DNA of 21,924 bases from an uncultured Lachnospiraceae bacterium (GTDB lineage: Bacteria; Bacillota; Clostridia; Lachnospirales; Lachnospiraceae): positions 1 through 21,924 of the forward strand of contig CAJUHQ010000058.1 of assembly GCA_910586095.1 (NCBI GenBank), in the 5' to 3' direction. Position 1 is the first letter of the stretch. The number at the start of each line of letters is the position of its first letter. A model generated the notes under the pieces. It saw only the letters and a program-made list of their open reading frames with translations, had not been told where the DNA came from and did no database searches. The position numbers were made by a program, and so were the translations under genes. This document shows, piece by piece, positions 7,452-13,967 of this stretch.

Positions 7452-8042
7452 TTATTGTTGTGGTTTCATATACGCTGATATTGCCTCCACACCATACATC
7501 ATAGTAGCAAAACCGTCCTGATATTGGTAATTGGTGTTTGCCGCAAGCATCCCTCCTATTCCTGTCGAAATAAGCCATATGTTGCGTGCTGCCTTTGCGC
7601 TATCCATGTCTAGACGTACTTCTTTCGCTGCCTTTCCTTCATTGATTAATCGTTCAAGTGCTTTTACCACACCATTCCATGCTCCTTCCTCTGTCATTCT
7701 ATACAGAGTCGTATAATATTGAAAATGAGAATTTTTCTCATATGTATACTGGAATATGGTCTGAATAAACACTTTAAAATTGTCATAAAATGACGCTTGT
7801 GGATTCATAGCTGCTTTCGCCTTTGCCACAAGTTCCTCATTACATCTACATGCTACTAATAGATTGATTTCATTCACATCACGAAACCGATTATAAATCA
7901 CTCTCCTATCACAGTTAAGCTCTCTGCACAGCCTCGTGACAGTCAATGCCTCTGCGCCTTCCCTGAAGCCGATGTTTACGGCATGGTCAAGGATCCTCTT
8001 GCTTGTTTCATCTTCAATTCGTTTTCCTTTTGAGAATGCCAT
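7452..8042 (-). CDS. TetR-family transcriptional regulator
   Basis: The 196-residue product has an N-terminal TetR-like helix-turn-helix at about residues 10-55 (AVNIGFREGAEALTVTRLCR, then ELNCDRRVIYNRF) and a helical ligand/dimer domain behind it. In the HTH the usual TSKGTLYYHF part is replaced by DRRVIYNRF, a less common version. The frame runs up to a GTG at 8063, but ATG 8042 is preferred: GGAG lies eight bases upstream and the protein then starts MAFSKGKRIEDETSK. A 12-base palindrome at 8062-8073 lies just upstream and is a candidate autoregulatory site. The likely targets are itself and the downstream aldo/keto reductase. The ligand cannot be inferred. Confidence 0.82.
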   Translation of the reverse strand: MAFSKGKRIEDETSKRILDHAVNIGFREGAEALTVTRLCRELNCDRRVIYNRFRDVNEINLLVACRCNEELVAKAKAAMNPQASFYDNFKVFIQTIFQYTYEKNSHFQYYTTLYRMTEEGAWNGVVKALERLINEGKAAKEVRLDMDSAKAARNIWLISTGIGGMLAANTNYQYQDGFATMMYGVEAISAYMKPQQ

Positions 8043-8061
8043 TTTCCTCACTCCATTCATC

Positions 8062-8076
8062 ACACGATCGTGTATA
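8062..8076 (-). promoter_or_regulatory. Palindrome overlapping a possible -10 box of the TetR gene
   Basis: ACACGATCGTGT (8062-8073) is a perfect palindrome 20 bases before the chosen start codon. On the minus strand it overlaps TATACA (8071-8076), a possible -10 element, though no good -35 was found. This is the expected arrangement for TetR-type autorepression. The assignment is inference; the palindrome is seen directly. Confidence 0.5.
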
Positions 8077-8140
8077 GCTTAAACTTTATGTTATCATTGA
8101 ATCGAGTAAATAAGAATCTTCCCTTTCTACTCGCCGCGCG

Positions 8141-8180
8141 CTCCATGCGCTGCTCTAGCAGCATTTTCCTCTGCATGGAG
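8141..8180. other. Nested stem-loop between the TetR gene and the ABC operon
   Basis: CTCCATGC (8141-8148) pairs perfectly with GCATGGAG (8173-8180), and inside it GCTGC-TCTA-GCAGC forms a second hairpin. It is adjacent to the GC-rich word TCGCCGCGCG (8131-8140), unusual in this AT-rich window. It has no U-tract. It could be part of an interspersed repeat or a transcript-stabilising structure. Confidence 0.5.
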
Positions 8181-8191
8181 CTGTGCATAAA

Positions 8192-8223
8192 ATGCAGGGT
8201 GAAGTCAGCGCTTCTCCCTGCAT
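8192..8223 (-). terminator. Likely terminator of the ABC exporter operon
   Basis: ATGCAGGG (8192-8199) pairs perfectly with CCCTGCAT (8216-8223), with GAAG/CTTC (8201-8204 and 8211-8214) extending the stem. Reading the minus strand, the stem is followed by a short T-run (ATTTTATG). It lies about 65 bases past the stop of the second ABC gene. The U-tract is short, so efficiency may be low. Confidence 0.55.
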
Positions 8224-8287
8224 CCTTCTAAGCTTATTCTATCAGCTATACGCCAAGATATCAAGAAAATCCTATCACAAATCCCAG

Positions 8288-10183
8288 TTATATCGTATTT
8301 CCAGTATAAAGCTGATAATACTTTCCTTTTGCTTCAATCAACTCTTCATGTGTGCCACGCTCTATGATTCTTCCTTGCTCTAGCACCATAATGCAATCAC
8401 TGTTTCTCACTGTAGAAAGTCTATGCGCAATGACAAATGTTGTTCTACCACTCATCAACTTATCCATACCATCCTGCACAATCTTCTCTGTACGTGTGTC
8501 AATAGAGCTAGTCGCTTCATCGAGAATCAGCGCTGGCGGATCTGCAATAGCGGCTCTGGCTATCGCAAGTAACTGCCGCTGCCCTTGACTTAAGTTTGCG
8601 CCATCCCCCGTTAGCAATGTGTTGTAACCTTCTGGTAATCTTTCTATAAATTCATGAGCATTGGCAAGCTTTGCCGCTGCAATCACTTCCCCGTCTGTGG
8701 CATCTAGCTTTCCATATCGTATATTCTCCATTACAGTGGCTGTAAACAAATGGGTATCCTGCAAAACAATTCCCAATGAACGTCTTAGATCTGCCTTTTT
8801 GATCTTATTGACATTAATCTTATCATAGCGAATCTTGCCATCTTGTATATCATAAAATCGATTGATTAAATTGGTGATTGTCGTCTTACCTGCACCTGTA
8901 GACCCAACAAAGGCAATCTTTTGCCCAGGTTCTGCAAACATCTTAATATTGTGAAGCACAATCTTGTCATCTGTATAGCCAAAATCTACATCATCAAATA
9001 CCACACCACCCTCTAATCGCTGATACGTGGTAGTATCACTATCCTTGTGATAATGTCTCCATGCCCAAACACCTGTATGCCTTGTCGTCTCCTTTAACTC
9101 TCCATTAATTTCCTCTGCATTAACCAATGTGACGTATCCATTGTCTGCTTCTGGCTCTTCGTCTAACATCTTAAATATTCTATCTGCTCCAGCAAGCGCC
9201 ATAACCACAGAATTAAACTGTTGGCTTACCTGATTGATTGGCATATTAAAACTCTTGTTAAATGAGAGAAAGCTAGCTAGTGCTCCCACTGTAAGCCCTC
9301 CAATATTTCCAATCGCCAAGATACCACCTACAATCGCACAAACCACATAACTTAAATTTCCTAGCTGGGCGTTAATAGGACCTAACATATTACCGAATTG
9401 GTTCGCATTATAAGCACTGTCAAAAAGTTCCTCGTTGAGTTCATTAAAACGCTTGATGCTTTCCTCCTCGTGACAAAATACCTTGACTACTTTCTGCCCT
9501 TCCATCATCTCCTCAATATAACCATTTACAGCACCGATTGATTTTTGTTGTGCCATAAAATACCTGCCTGAAAGGCTTGTAGCTTTCTTGGTGACCACCA
9601 ACATGAGCGTCACCATAATCAATGTGGTAATTGTCAAAGGTACACTCAAAATCACCATACTAATCAAGACGCTCACAATAGTAATTGCACTGTTAAAGCA
9701 TTGTGGCATACTTTGGCTAATCATCTGGCGCAATGTATCAATATCATTTGTGTACCGCGACATAATATCGCCGTGTGGATGTGTGTCAAAATATTTAATT
9801 GGCAGTGCCTCCATTTTGTTAAACATATCATTTCTAATATTTCGCATCGTGCCTTGACTGACAACAATCATGATTCGATTATAAAGATAAGTAGAAACAA
9901 CTCCTATAGCATAAAAGCATGCTACCCGAAAAATTGCTTGTGTCAATCCTGAAAAATCCGGATTCTGCGCTCCTAATAAGGGCGTGATATACTCATCAAT
10001 CAATGTCTGCATAAACAACGTCCCTTGAATGTTTGCAAGTACTCCCACAAAAATGCATATGACTACAATAATTACATGGGGGGTATAGCTTCGAAGCACG
10101 TATCCCATAAGTCTTCGAAATAATTTCCCTGGATTTTCAATCTTTGGCTTAGGTCCTCTCATAGGATGTCCTGGTCCTGGCAT
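8288..10183 (-). CDS. ABC exporter half-transporter, consensus-site subunit (BmrD/LmrD-like)
   Basis: The 631-residue protein has six predicted membrane helices (about 35-330) and a C-terminal ATPase domain. Walker A is GSTGAGKT (427-434, K433), Walker B is ALILDE with catalytic E556, and the H-loop is H587 in FVIAHRLS. All are intact, but the signature is LSQGQ (531-535) instead of LSGGQ. An insert of about 45 residues (346-392, WAWRHYHKDSDTTTYQ region) precedes the ATPase domain. With its partner gene, whose defects are complementary, it should form a heterodimeric exporter of the BmrCD/LmrCD type for lipophilic compounds or drugs. Its ATG overlaps the partner's stop by one base (TAATG), so the two are translationally coupled and made in equal amounts. 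Substrate is unknown. Confidence 0.92.
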   Translation of the reverse strand: MPGPGHPMRGPKPKIENPGKLFRRLMGYVLRSYTPHVIIVVICIFVGVLANIQGTLFMQTLIDEYITPLLGAQNPDFSGLTQAIFRVACFYAIGVVSTYLYNRIMIVVSQGTMRNIRNDMFNKMEALPIKYFDTHPHGDIMSRYTNDIDTLRQMISQSMPQCFNSAITIVSVLISMVILSVPLTITTLIMVTLMLVVTKKATSLSGRYFMAQQKSIGAVNGYIEEMMEGQKVVKVFCHEEESIKRFNELNEELFDSAYNANQFGNMLGPINAQLGNLSYVVCAIVGGILAIGNIGGLTVGALASFLSFNKSFNMPINQVSQQFNSVVMALAGADRIFKMLDEEPEADNGYVTLVNAEEINGELKETTRHTGVWAWRHYHKDSDTTTYQRLEGGVVFDDVDFGYTDDKIVLHNIKMFAEPGQKIAFVGSTGAGKTTITNLINRFYDIQDGKIRYDKINVNKIKKADLRRSLGIVLQDTHLFTATVMENIRYGKLDATDGEVIAAAKLANAHEFIERLPEGYNTLLTGDGANLSQGQRQLLAIARAAIADPPALILDEATSSIDTRTEKIVQDGMDKLMSGRTTFVIAHRLSTVRNSDCIMVLEQGRIIERGTHEELIEAKGKYYQLYTGNTI

Positions 10184-11931
10184 TAGTTGTCACCTCCATT
10201 CTGGTCAAAGTCCGCATTACCACCAGTCTGTGATTCATATACCTCGCGATAGATTGGACTAGTTTCTAGCAGTGCTTCATGCGTATCAAATGCCATCACT
10301 TCTCCATTGTCCATCACAATGATTCGATCTGCATGTTGTACACTGCTTACCCTCTGCGCTATAATAAACTTAGTAGTATCTGGAATCTCTTCGGCAAATG
10401 CCTTCCTAATCTTCGCATCAGTAGCTGTATCCACAGCGCTTGTACTGTCGTCCAAAATCAATATCTTTGGTTTTTTCAAGAGAGCACGTGCAATACACAA
10501 CCTCTGTTTCTGTCCTCCCGACACATTTGTACCACCTTGTTCTATAAAAGTATGATACTTGTCAGGCATCTTCTGAATAAATTCATCAGCACAGGCAAGC
10601 TGACATGCTCTTTTGCACTCCTCTTCAGAAGCTTCCTGATTGCCCCAGCGAAGATTCTCCAAAATTGTACCACTAAACAAAACATTTTTTTGTAGTACTA
10701 CTGCCACCTCATTGCGCAATACTTCCATGTCATATTTGCGCACATCCAATCCACCTACTAAAAGTTCTCCTGATGTGACATCATACAGACGGCTAATCAG
10801 ATTTACCAAACTAGATTTTGCACTACCTGTACCACCGATAATGCCAATTGTCTCACCAGATTGAATATTGAGATTGATATCCTTAAGAACTGCCTTGCCA
10901 TCTTTGTGATAAGCAAATGTCACATCCTGAAAAACTACGCTTCCATCCTTTACAGTAGTGACTGGTGCATCAGGATTTTGAAGGTCTGTCTGCTCCGTGA
11001 GAACCTCCGCAATACGTTTCGCACTCGCATAACTCATAGAAAGCATGACAAAAACCATAGAAACCATCATTAGGCTCATCAAAATATTCATACAATACGC
11101 CAACAAACTCATCATCTCGCCTGTTGTCAATCCGCCTGCGACAATTGTTTTGGCTCCGAGCCATGAGATCACCAAAATACACACATACACTGTCGCCTGC
11201 ATCAGTGGCATATTAATGACAACCAGTTTTTCTGCGCGCAAAAACATATCATAAATATTTTGATTTGCCTTTGCAAACTTATCGCGCTCATAATCCTCAC
11301 GAACATATGCCTTTACTACACGAATAGCAGAGACATTTTCCTGAACACTCGCATTAAGATCATCATACTTTTCAAATACCTGTCTAAAATATTTGCTTGC
11401 CTTGGGCAAAATACATGCAATACACACCGTCAAAAACAACACTGCAATCAGATAAATGCTTGCAAGTCGTGCGTGAATAGAAAACGCCATGACCATAGCA
11501 ATAATCATGGATGCAGGTGCACGCATCGCCATACGCAAGACCATCTGATACGCATTTTGTATGTTGGTGACATCCGTAGTAAGACGCGTAATCAGACTAG
11601 ATGTCGAAAATTTGTCTATGTTGGAAAAGGAGTATGTTTGAATATTTTCAAACATCGCTTTTCTAAGATTGCGCGCAAAACCAGTTGATGCCTTTGCACC
11701 GTACTTTGCTCCCATCAGTCCTGCCCAAAGACCAACTAAAGCGATGACAATCATCAGACCGCCAATCTTATAAATATGATTTAGATTTCCTGCGTATACC
11801 CCATCATCTATAATGGACGCCATCAACAATGGGATAACCATTTCCATGATTACTTCTAAAATCATGAAAACCGGCGTAAGAACGGAATCGCGTTTAAATT
11901 CCTTAATTTGTGCGCCTAATACTTTTATCAT
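10183..11931 (-). CDS. ABC exporter half-transporter, degenerate-site subunit (BmrC/LmrC-like)
   Basis: The 582-residue protein has an exporter-type membrane domain (about 20-300) and an ATPase domain. Walker A reads GGTGSAKS (366-373), with Ala in place of the usual Gly before K372. The catalytic Glu after Walker B is Asp (LILDD, D495), and the switch His is Gln (IIAQR, Q526). The signature VSGGQ (470-474) is canonical. Paired with the next gene, this gives one weak ATP site (this Walker A/B with the partner's LSQGQ) and one competent site (partner Walker A/B with this SGGQ), the hallmark of heterodimeric exporters. A MarR gene lies upstream on the same strand, and the 143-base gap holds a structured leader ending at the ribosome site (GAGGAAG, four bases before ATG). 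Confidence 0.92.
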   Translation of the reverse strand: MIKVLGAQIKEFKRDSVLTPVFMILEVIMEMVIPLLMASIIDDGVYAGNLNHIYKIGGLMIVIALVGLWAGLMGAKYGAKASTGFARNLRKAMFENIQTYSFSNIDKFSTSSLITRLTTDVTNIQNAYQMVLRMAMRAPASMIIAMVMAFSIHARLASIYLIAVLFLTVCIACILPKASKYFRQVFEKYDDLNASVQENVSAIRVVKAYVREDYERDKFAKANQNIYDMFLRAEKLVVINMPLMQATVYVCILVISWLGAKTIVAGGLTTGEMMSLLAYCMNILMSLMMVSMVFVMLSMSYASAKRIAEVLTEQTDLQNPDAPVTTVKDGSVVFQDVTFAYHKDGKAVLKDINLNIQSGETIGIIGGTGSAKSSLVNLISRLYDVTSGELLVGGLDVRKYDMEVLRNEVAVVLQKNVLFSGTILENLRWGNQEASEEECKRACQLACADEFIQKMPDKYHTFIEQGGTNVSGGQKQRLCIARALLKKPKILILDDSTSAVDTATDAKIRKAFAEEIPDTTKFIIAQRVSSVQHADRIIVMDNGEVMAFDTHEALLETSPIYREVYESQTGGNADFDQNGGDN

Positions 11932-12031
11932 AAAACTTCCTCATTTCTGCGCTGCTTTTTTGCATATTTTAAGTTTGTGGATGCAGCGCAGACACAAACT
12001 TGGGAGTAAAAGATTGAAAAATCTTTTGCCC
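11932..12031 (-). promoter_or_regulatory. Structured leader, copy A: pseudoknot or alternate hairpins at the RBS
   Basis: On the minus strand the order is: hairpin 12031-12002 (AAAAGATT-TTTC-AATCTTTT core flanked by GGG/CCC); stem 1 AAGTTTGTG (12001-11993) with CACAAACTT (11979-11971); and, in the loop of stem 1, TCTGCGCTGC (11992-11983), which is perfectly complementary to GCAGCGCAGA (11955-11946). The last strand is followed by AATGAGGAAGTTTT and the ATG of the ABC gene. Stem 1 and stem 2 therefore interleave, giving an H-type pseudoknot or two exclusive folds, with stem 2 ending a few bases from the ribosome site. A second copy precedes the SDR gene (13829-13901). Function as a translational switch is inferred; no known riboswitch class was recognised. 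Confidence 0.62.
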
Positions 12032-12074
12032 TTACTTCTTCCTTCCTTTCTTTTTGAACTATCTATCAAAACCA

Positions 12075-12560
12075 TTATGGTTCTTTTGCGATATCCTCTT
12101 TATTCATATTATCCTGAAGCTGTCTGGCAACTTCGTAAAAGATTTGCAATTTTTGTGGATCTATCTTCTTTATAATCTCCTCCTCCATTTTGTCAATCAT
12201 ACGTTCTGTTAAAATTGCCTTCTCCTCTCCTAATGGAGTCAACACAATCTTTTTGAGACGCGCATCTGTATGTACAGCCTCTCTGCTAATATAACCTTTT
12301 TTCTCCATGAGTTGCAAAATACTCGTAACGGTAGATCGCTGGATAGAAAACTCCGATTCAATCGTTTTTTGGTAAATGTCCCGATCCGTATTGTGATGCA
12401 AATACCCCATAATCCATCCATGCATCATTGTGACCTCGTCTAATCCTGCCGCAATGCCACAACGAACAAAATTCTTTTTGAATGAATTATCAAGACATTT
12501 AATAGTATGTCCCATCCTATCTATAGAAACAATATCTGTTTCCTTTCCCATCTCCATCAT
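12075..12560 (-). CDS. MarR-family transcriptional regulator
   Basis: The 161-residue protein is a winged-helix MarR regulator. Helices at about 35-60 lead into the DNA-binding part SEFSIQRSTVTSILQLMEKK, followed by the wing with GYISREAVHTDARLKKIVLTPLGE and a C-terminal dimer helix. The D-A-R-L-K-K wing motif is typical. GGGAG lies eight bases before the ATG. It is first in a unit with the two ABC exporter genes, so it most likely controls that exporter in response to a toxic compound. A strong promoter lies about 140 bases upstream and an 11-base direct repeat in the leader could be a binding site. The ligand is unknown. Confidence 0.9.
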   Translation of the reverse strand: MMEMGKETDIVSIDRMGHTIKCLDNSFKKNFVRCGIAAGLDEVTMMHGWIMGYLHHNTDRDIYQKTIESEFSIQRSTVTSILQLMEKKGYISREAVHTDARLKKIVLTPLGEEKAILTERMIDKMEEEIIKKIDPQKLQIFYEVARQLQDNMNKEDIAKEP

Positions 12561-12637
12561 AAACTATTCTCCCTCTCATGAATCGAATATTATCATAAAC
12601 CTCCATACACCACGCTGTACTATTTTTCTAAAAACTA

Positions 12638-12663
12638 CTATAAAATATGCTTCTATAAAATAT
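12638..12663. promoter_or_regulatory. Direct repeat in the MarR leader
   Basis: CTATAAAATAT occurs exactly at 12638-12648 and again at 12653-12663, a period of 15 bases, between the promoter and the MarR start codon. Such paired AT-rich sites could bind a regulator, possibly MarR itself. They also resemble -10 boxes, so a second promoter is an alternative. Confidence 0.35.
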
Positions 12664-12696
12664 AATTGTTCGTTCCCAAACTGTTTGTGTTCTAAC

Positions 12697-12725
12697 ATTT
12701 TAATTCCAGAATCAACCATTGTCAA
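12697..12725 (-). promoter_or_regulatory. Promoter of the marR-ABC operon
   Basis: On the minus strand the perfect -35 TTGACA (12720-12725) is followed after 17 bases by TAAAAT (12697-12702). The predicted start is near 12690, leaving a leader of about 130 bases. This is the best promoter match in the window. Confidence 0.75.
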
Positions 12726-12786
12726 CCCAAACATTTTTTATTTAATACTTTTTTAAGGAGCAAAAAATCCCCCACCACATCACAAA

Positions 12787-12810
12787 AGGCAGCGGAACAC
12801 ACCACTGCCT
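12787..12810 (-). terminator. Likely terminator of the glycoside/uronate operon
   Basis: AGGCAG (12787-12792) pairs with CTGCCT (12805-12810) around a 12-base loop. Reading the minus strand, the stem is followed by TTTTGTG. It lies between the repeats behind the SDR gene and the promoter of the marR operon, where a stop is expected. The T-run is only four bases. Confidence 0.5.
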
Positions 12811-12860
12811 CTCACAAAAAAATATACACATTTACCTAATCTCTTTTCTCAGGTTCTTAC

Positions 12861-12958
12861 AACCCTTCTCAGCCTAAACATTTAGAACCTCTTAGGTTGC
12901 GTTTTTGGCAACCTTTCTCAGCCTAAACATTTAGAACCTCTTAGGTTGCGTCTTTGGC
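12861..12958. repeat. Two tandem copies of a 49-base repeat
   Basis: Units 12861-12909 and 12910-12958 are adjacent and identical except for two positions (CCC/CTT in the first bases and GTTTTT/GTCTTT near the end). Each contains TCTCAGCCTAAACATTTAG and ends with CTTAGGTTGC plus TTGGC. Within a unit, AGGTTGC pairs with GCAACCT. The array lies directly after the SDR gene on the minus strand. Two copies without spacers is not a CRISPR. The other bases of 12561-12982 hold the regulatory sites listed here and no gene. Confidence 0.9.
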
Positions 12959-12980
12959 AACCTTAGAGGTTCTTAATGTT
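12926..12980 (-). other. Long stem-loop directly after the SDR stop codon
   Basis: A 24-base arm (12926-12949) pairs with 12957-12980 with two mismatches and a 7-base loop, ending two bases before the SDR stop codon. One arm is the second 49-base repeat unit; the other is an inverted partial copy. On the minus strand no U-tract follows. It would give a very stable 3' hairpin, possibly protecting the operon mRNA. Confidence 0.75.
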
Positions 12981-12982
12981 TT

Positions 12983-13828
12983 CTATACCCCAGAGTACGC
13001 CGCAAATCCTGCATCAATCGGCAAAACTACTCCAGTGATTGCACTGGCTGCCTTATCATCACACAAGAAAAATACGCCGCCTAAAAGCTCTTCACTATCT
13101 ACAAAACGCCCAGTCGGTGTTCCTGCTAAAATCTTTTTAGAACGCGCGGTCGGTGTCCCATCCTCATTGAACAACAATGCGCGATTCTGGTTAGATACCA
13201 AAAATCCTGGCGCAATGGCATTACAACGAATACCAGTGCCTGCAAAATGTGTTGCCAGCCACTGCGTAAAGTTTGAAACTGCCGCCTTCGCTCCAGAATA
13301 CGCCGGAATCTTTGTCAGCGGAATATATGCATTCATAGAAGAAACATTGAGAATACAGCCTGATTTTCTCTCTACCATATCCTTTGCAAACACCTGTGTA
13401 GGAAGCAATGTTCCCTGGAAATTGAGTTTAAACACAAAATCCACTCCGCCAGCATCCAAATCAAAAAATGTCTTCTGTCCCTCTACAGCTTCGTGCTGGT
13501 ATTCATTGTCTGTCGTTGCGCGCGGATTGTTACCACCTGCTCCATTTACTAAAATATCACAAGGTCCTAGATCTGCAAGCACTTGCTCATGAACCTGTGC
13601 CAAAGCCTCAGGTTCCAATACATTCGCCTTATATCCTTCACAAATAAAACCTTCTGCCTTACAAGAAGCAGCTAATTCTTTGACTGCATCTTCATTGAGA
13701 TCCAATGCTGCTACTTTCGCACCTGCCTGTGCAAACGCTTTTGCCATTGTACCACACAACACACCACCTGCACCAGTCACTACTACTACTTTTCCAGTAA
13801 AATCTATCTTTAATGGCAACTCCATCAT
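12983..13828 (-). CDS. uxuB: SDR-family D-mannonate oxidoreductase (fructuronate reductase)
   Basis: The 281-residue protein is a classical short-chain dehydrogenase. The nucleotide-binding start is VVVVTGAGGVLCG (about residues 14-26), with NGAGG near 95, catalytic Ser in NVSSMNAY (about 163-164), and Y177 and K181 in AYSGAK. The GGVLC form of the glycine motif and the ending PIDAGF fit the SDR enzymes that reduce D-fructuronate to D-mannonate in uronate pathways (Bacillus UxuB/YjmF type). UxuA, which takes the product, is encoded just upstream, supporting the call. The frame is open to 13867, but that part overlaps the structured leader; ATG 13828 or 13825 follows GAGGAAG. Other SDR substrates are possible. 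It is the last gene of the operon and is cytoplasmic. Confidence 0.8.
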   Translation of the reverse strand: MMELPLKIDFTGKVVVVTGAGGVLCGTMAKAFAQAGAKVAALDLNEDAVKELAASCKAEGFICEGYKANVLEPEALAQVHEQVLADLGPCDILVNGAGGNNPRATTDNEYQHEAVEGQKTFFDLDAGGVDFVFKLNFQGTLLPTQVFAKDMVERKSGCILNVSSMNAYIPLTKIPAYSGAKAAVSNFTQWLATHFAGTGIRCNAIAPGFLVSNQNRALLFNEDGTPTARSKKILAGTPTGRFVDSEELLGGVFFLCDDKAASAITGVVLPIDAGFAAYSGV

Positions 13829-13901
13829 ACTCTTCCTCATTTCTACGCTGCTTTTAGCTTTTCGCAAGTTTGCGGTTGCAGCGCAGACACAAACTTGCGA
13901 A
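13829..13901 (-). promoter_or_regulatory. Structured leader, copy B: pseudoknot or alternate hairpins at the RBS
   Basis: This is homologous to 11932-12001. On the minus strand stem 1 is TTCGCAAGTTTG (13901-13890) with CAAACTTGCGAA (13872-13861), 12 perfect pairs. Its loop contains TCTGCGCTGC (13887-13878), complementary to GCAGCGTAGA (13851-13842) with one G-U pair. AATGAGGAAGAGT and the SDR ATG follow. Compared with copy A, stem 1 is longer, the spacer differs (14 against 15 bases) and one stem 2 base has changed to a wobble, while the ribosome-site stretch GAAATGAGGAAG is identical. The leader lies inside the operon, between uxuA and the SDR gene, so it could set expression of the last gene separately. 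Confidence 0.62.
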
Positions 13902-13967
13902 CTATCCTTTTTATCTTTTATTTTTCAATTTTTGCCTAACCCAATTTTATAGATGGCCGTAAATAAC

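Noticed and set aside
7363..7578. Small minus-strand ORF overlapping the end of the TetR gene, as a frameshifted TetR tail
   Set aside because: The TetR frame ends normally at a family-typical length, and the overlapping translation resembles no regulator tail.
10279..11688. Several plus-strand ORFs of 70-142 codons inside the ABC genes
   Set aside because: All are antisense to well conserved ATPase and membrane domains and have no ribosome sites or recognisable motifs.
12861..12958. Possible CRISPR array from the 49-base repeats
   Set aside because: The two units are directly adjacent with no spacers, and there are no cas genes in the window.
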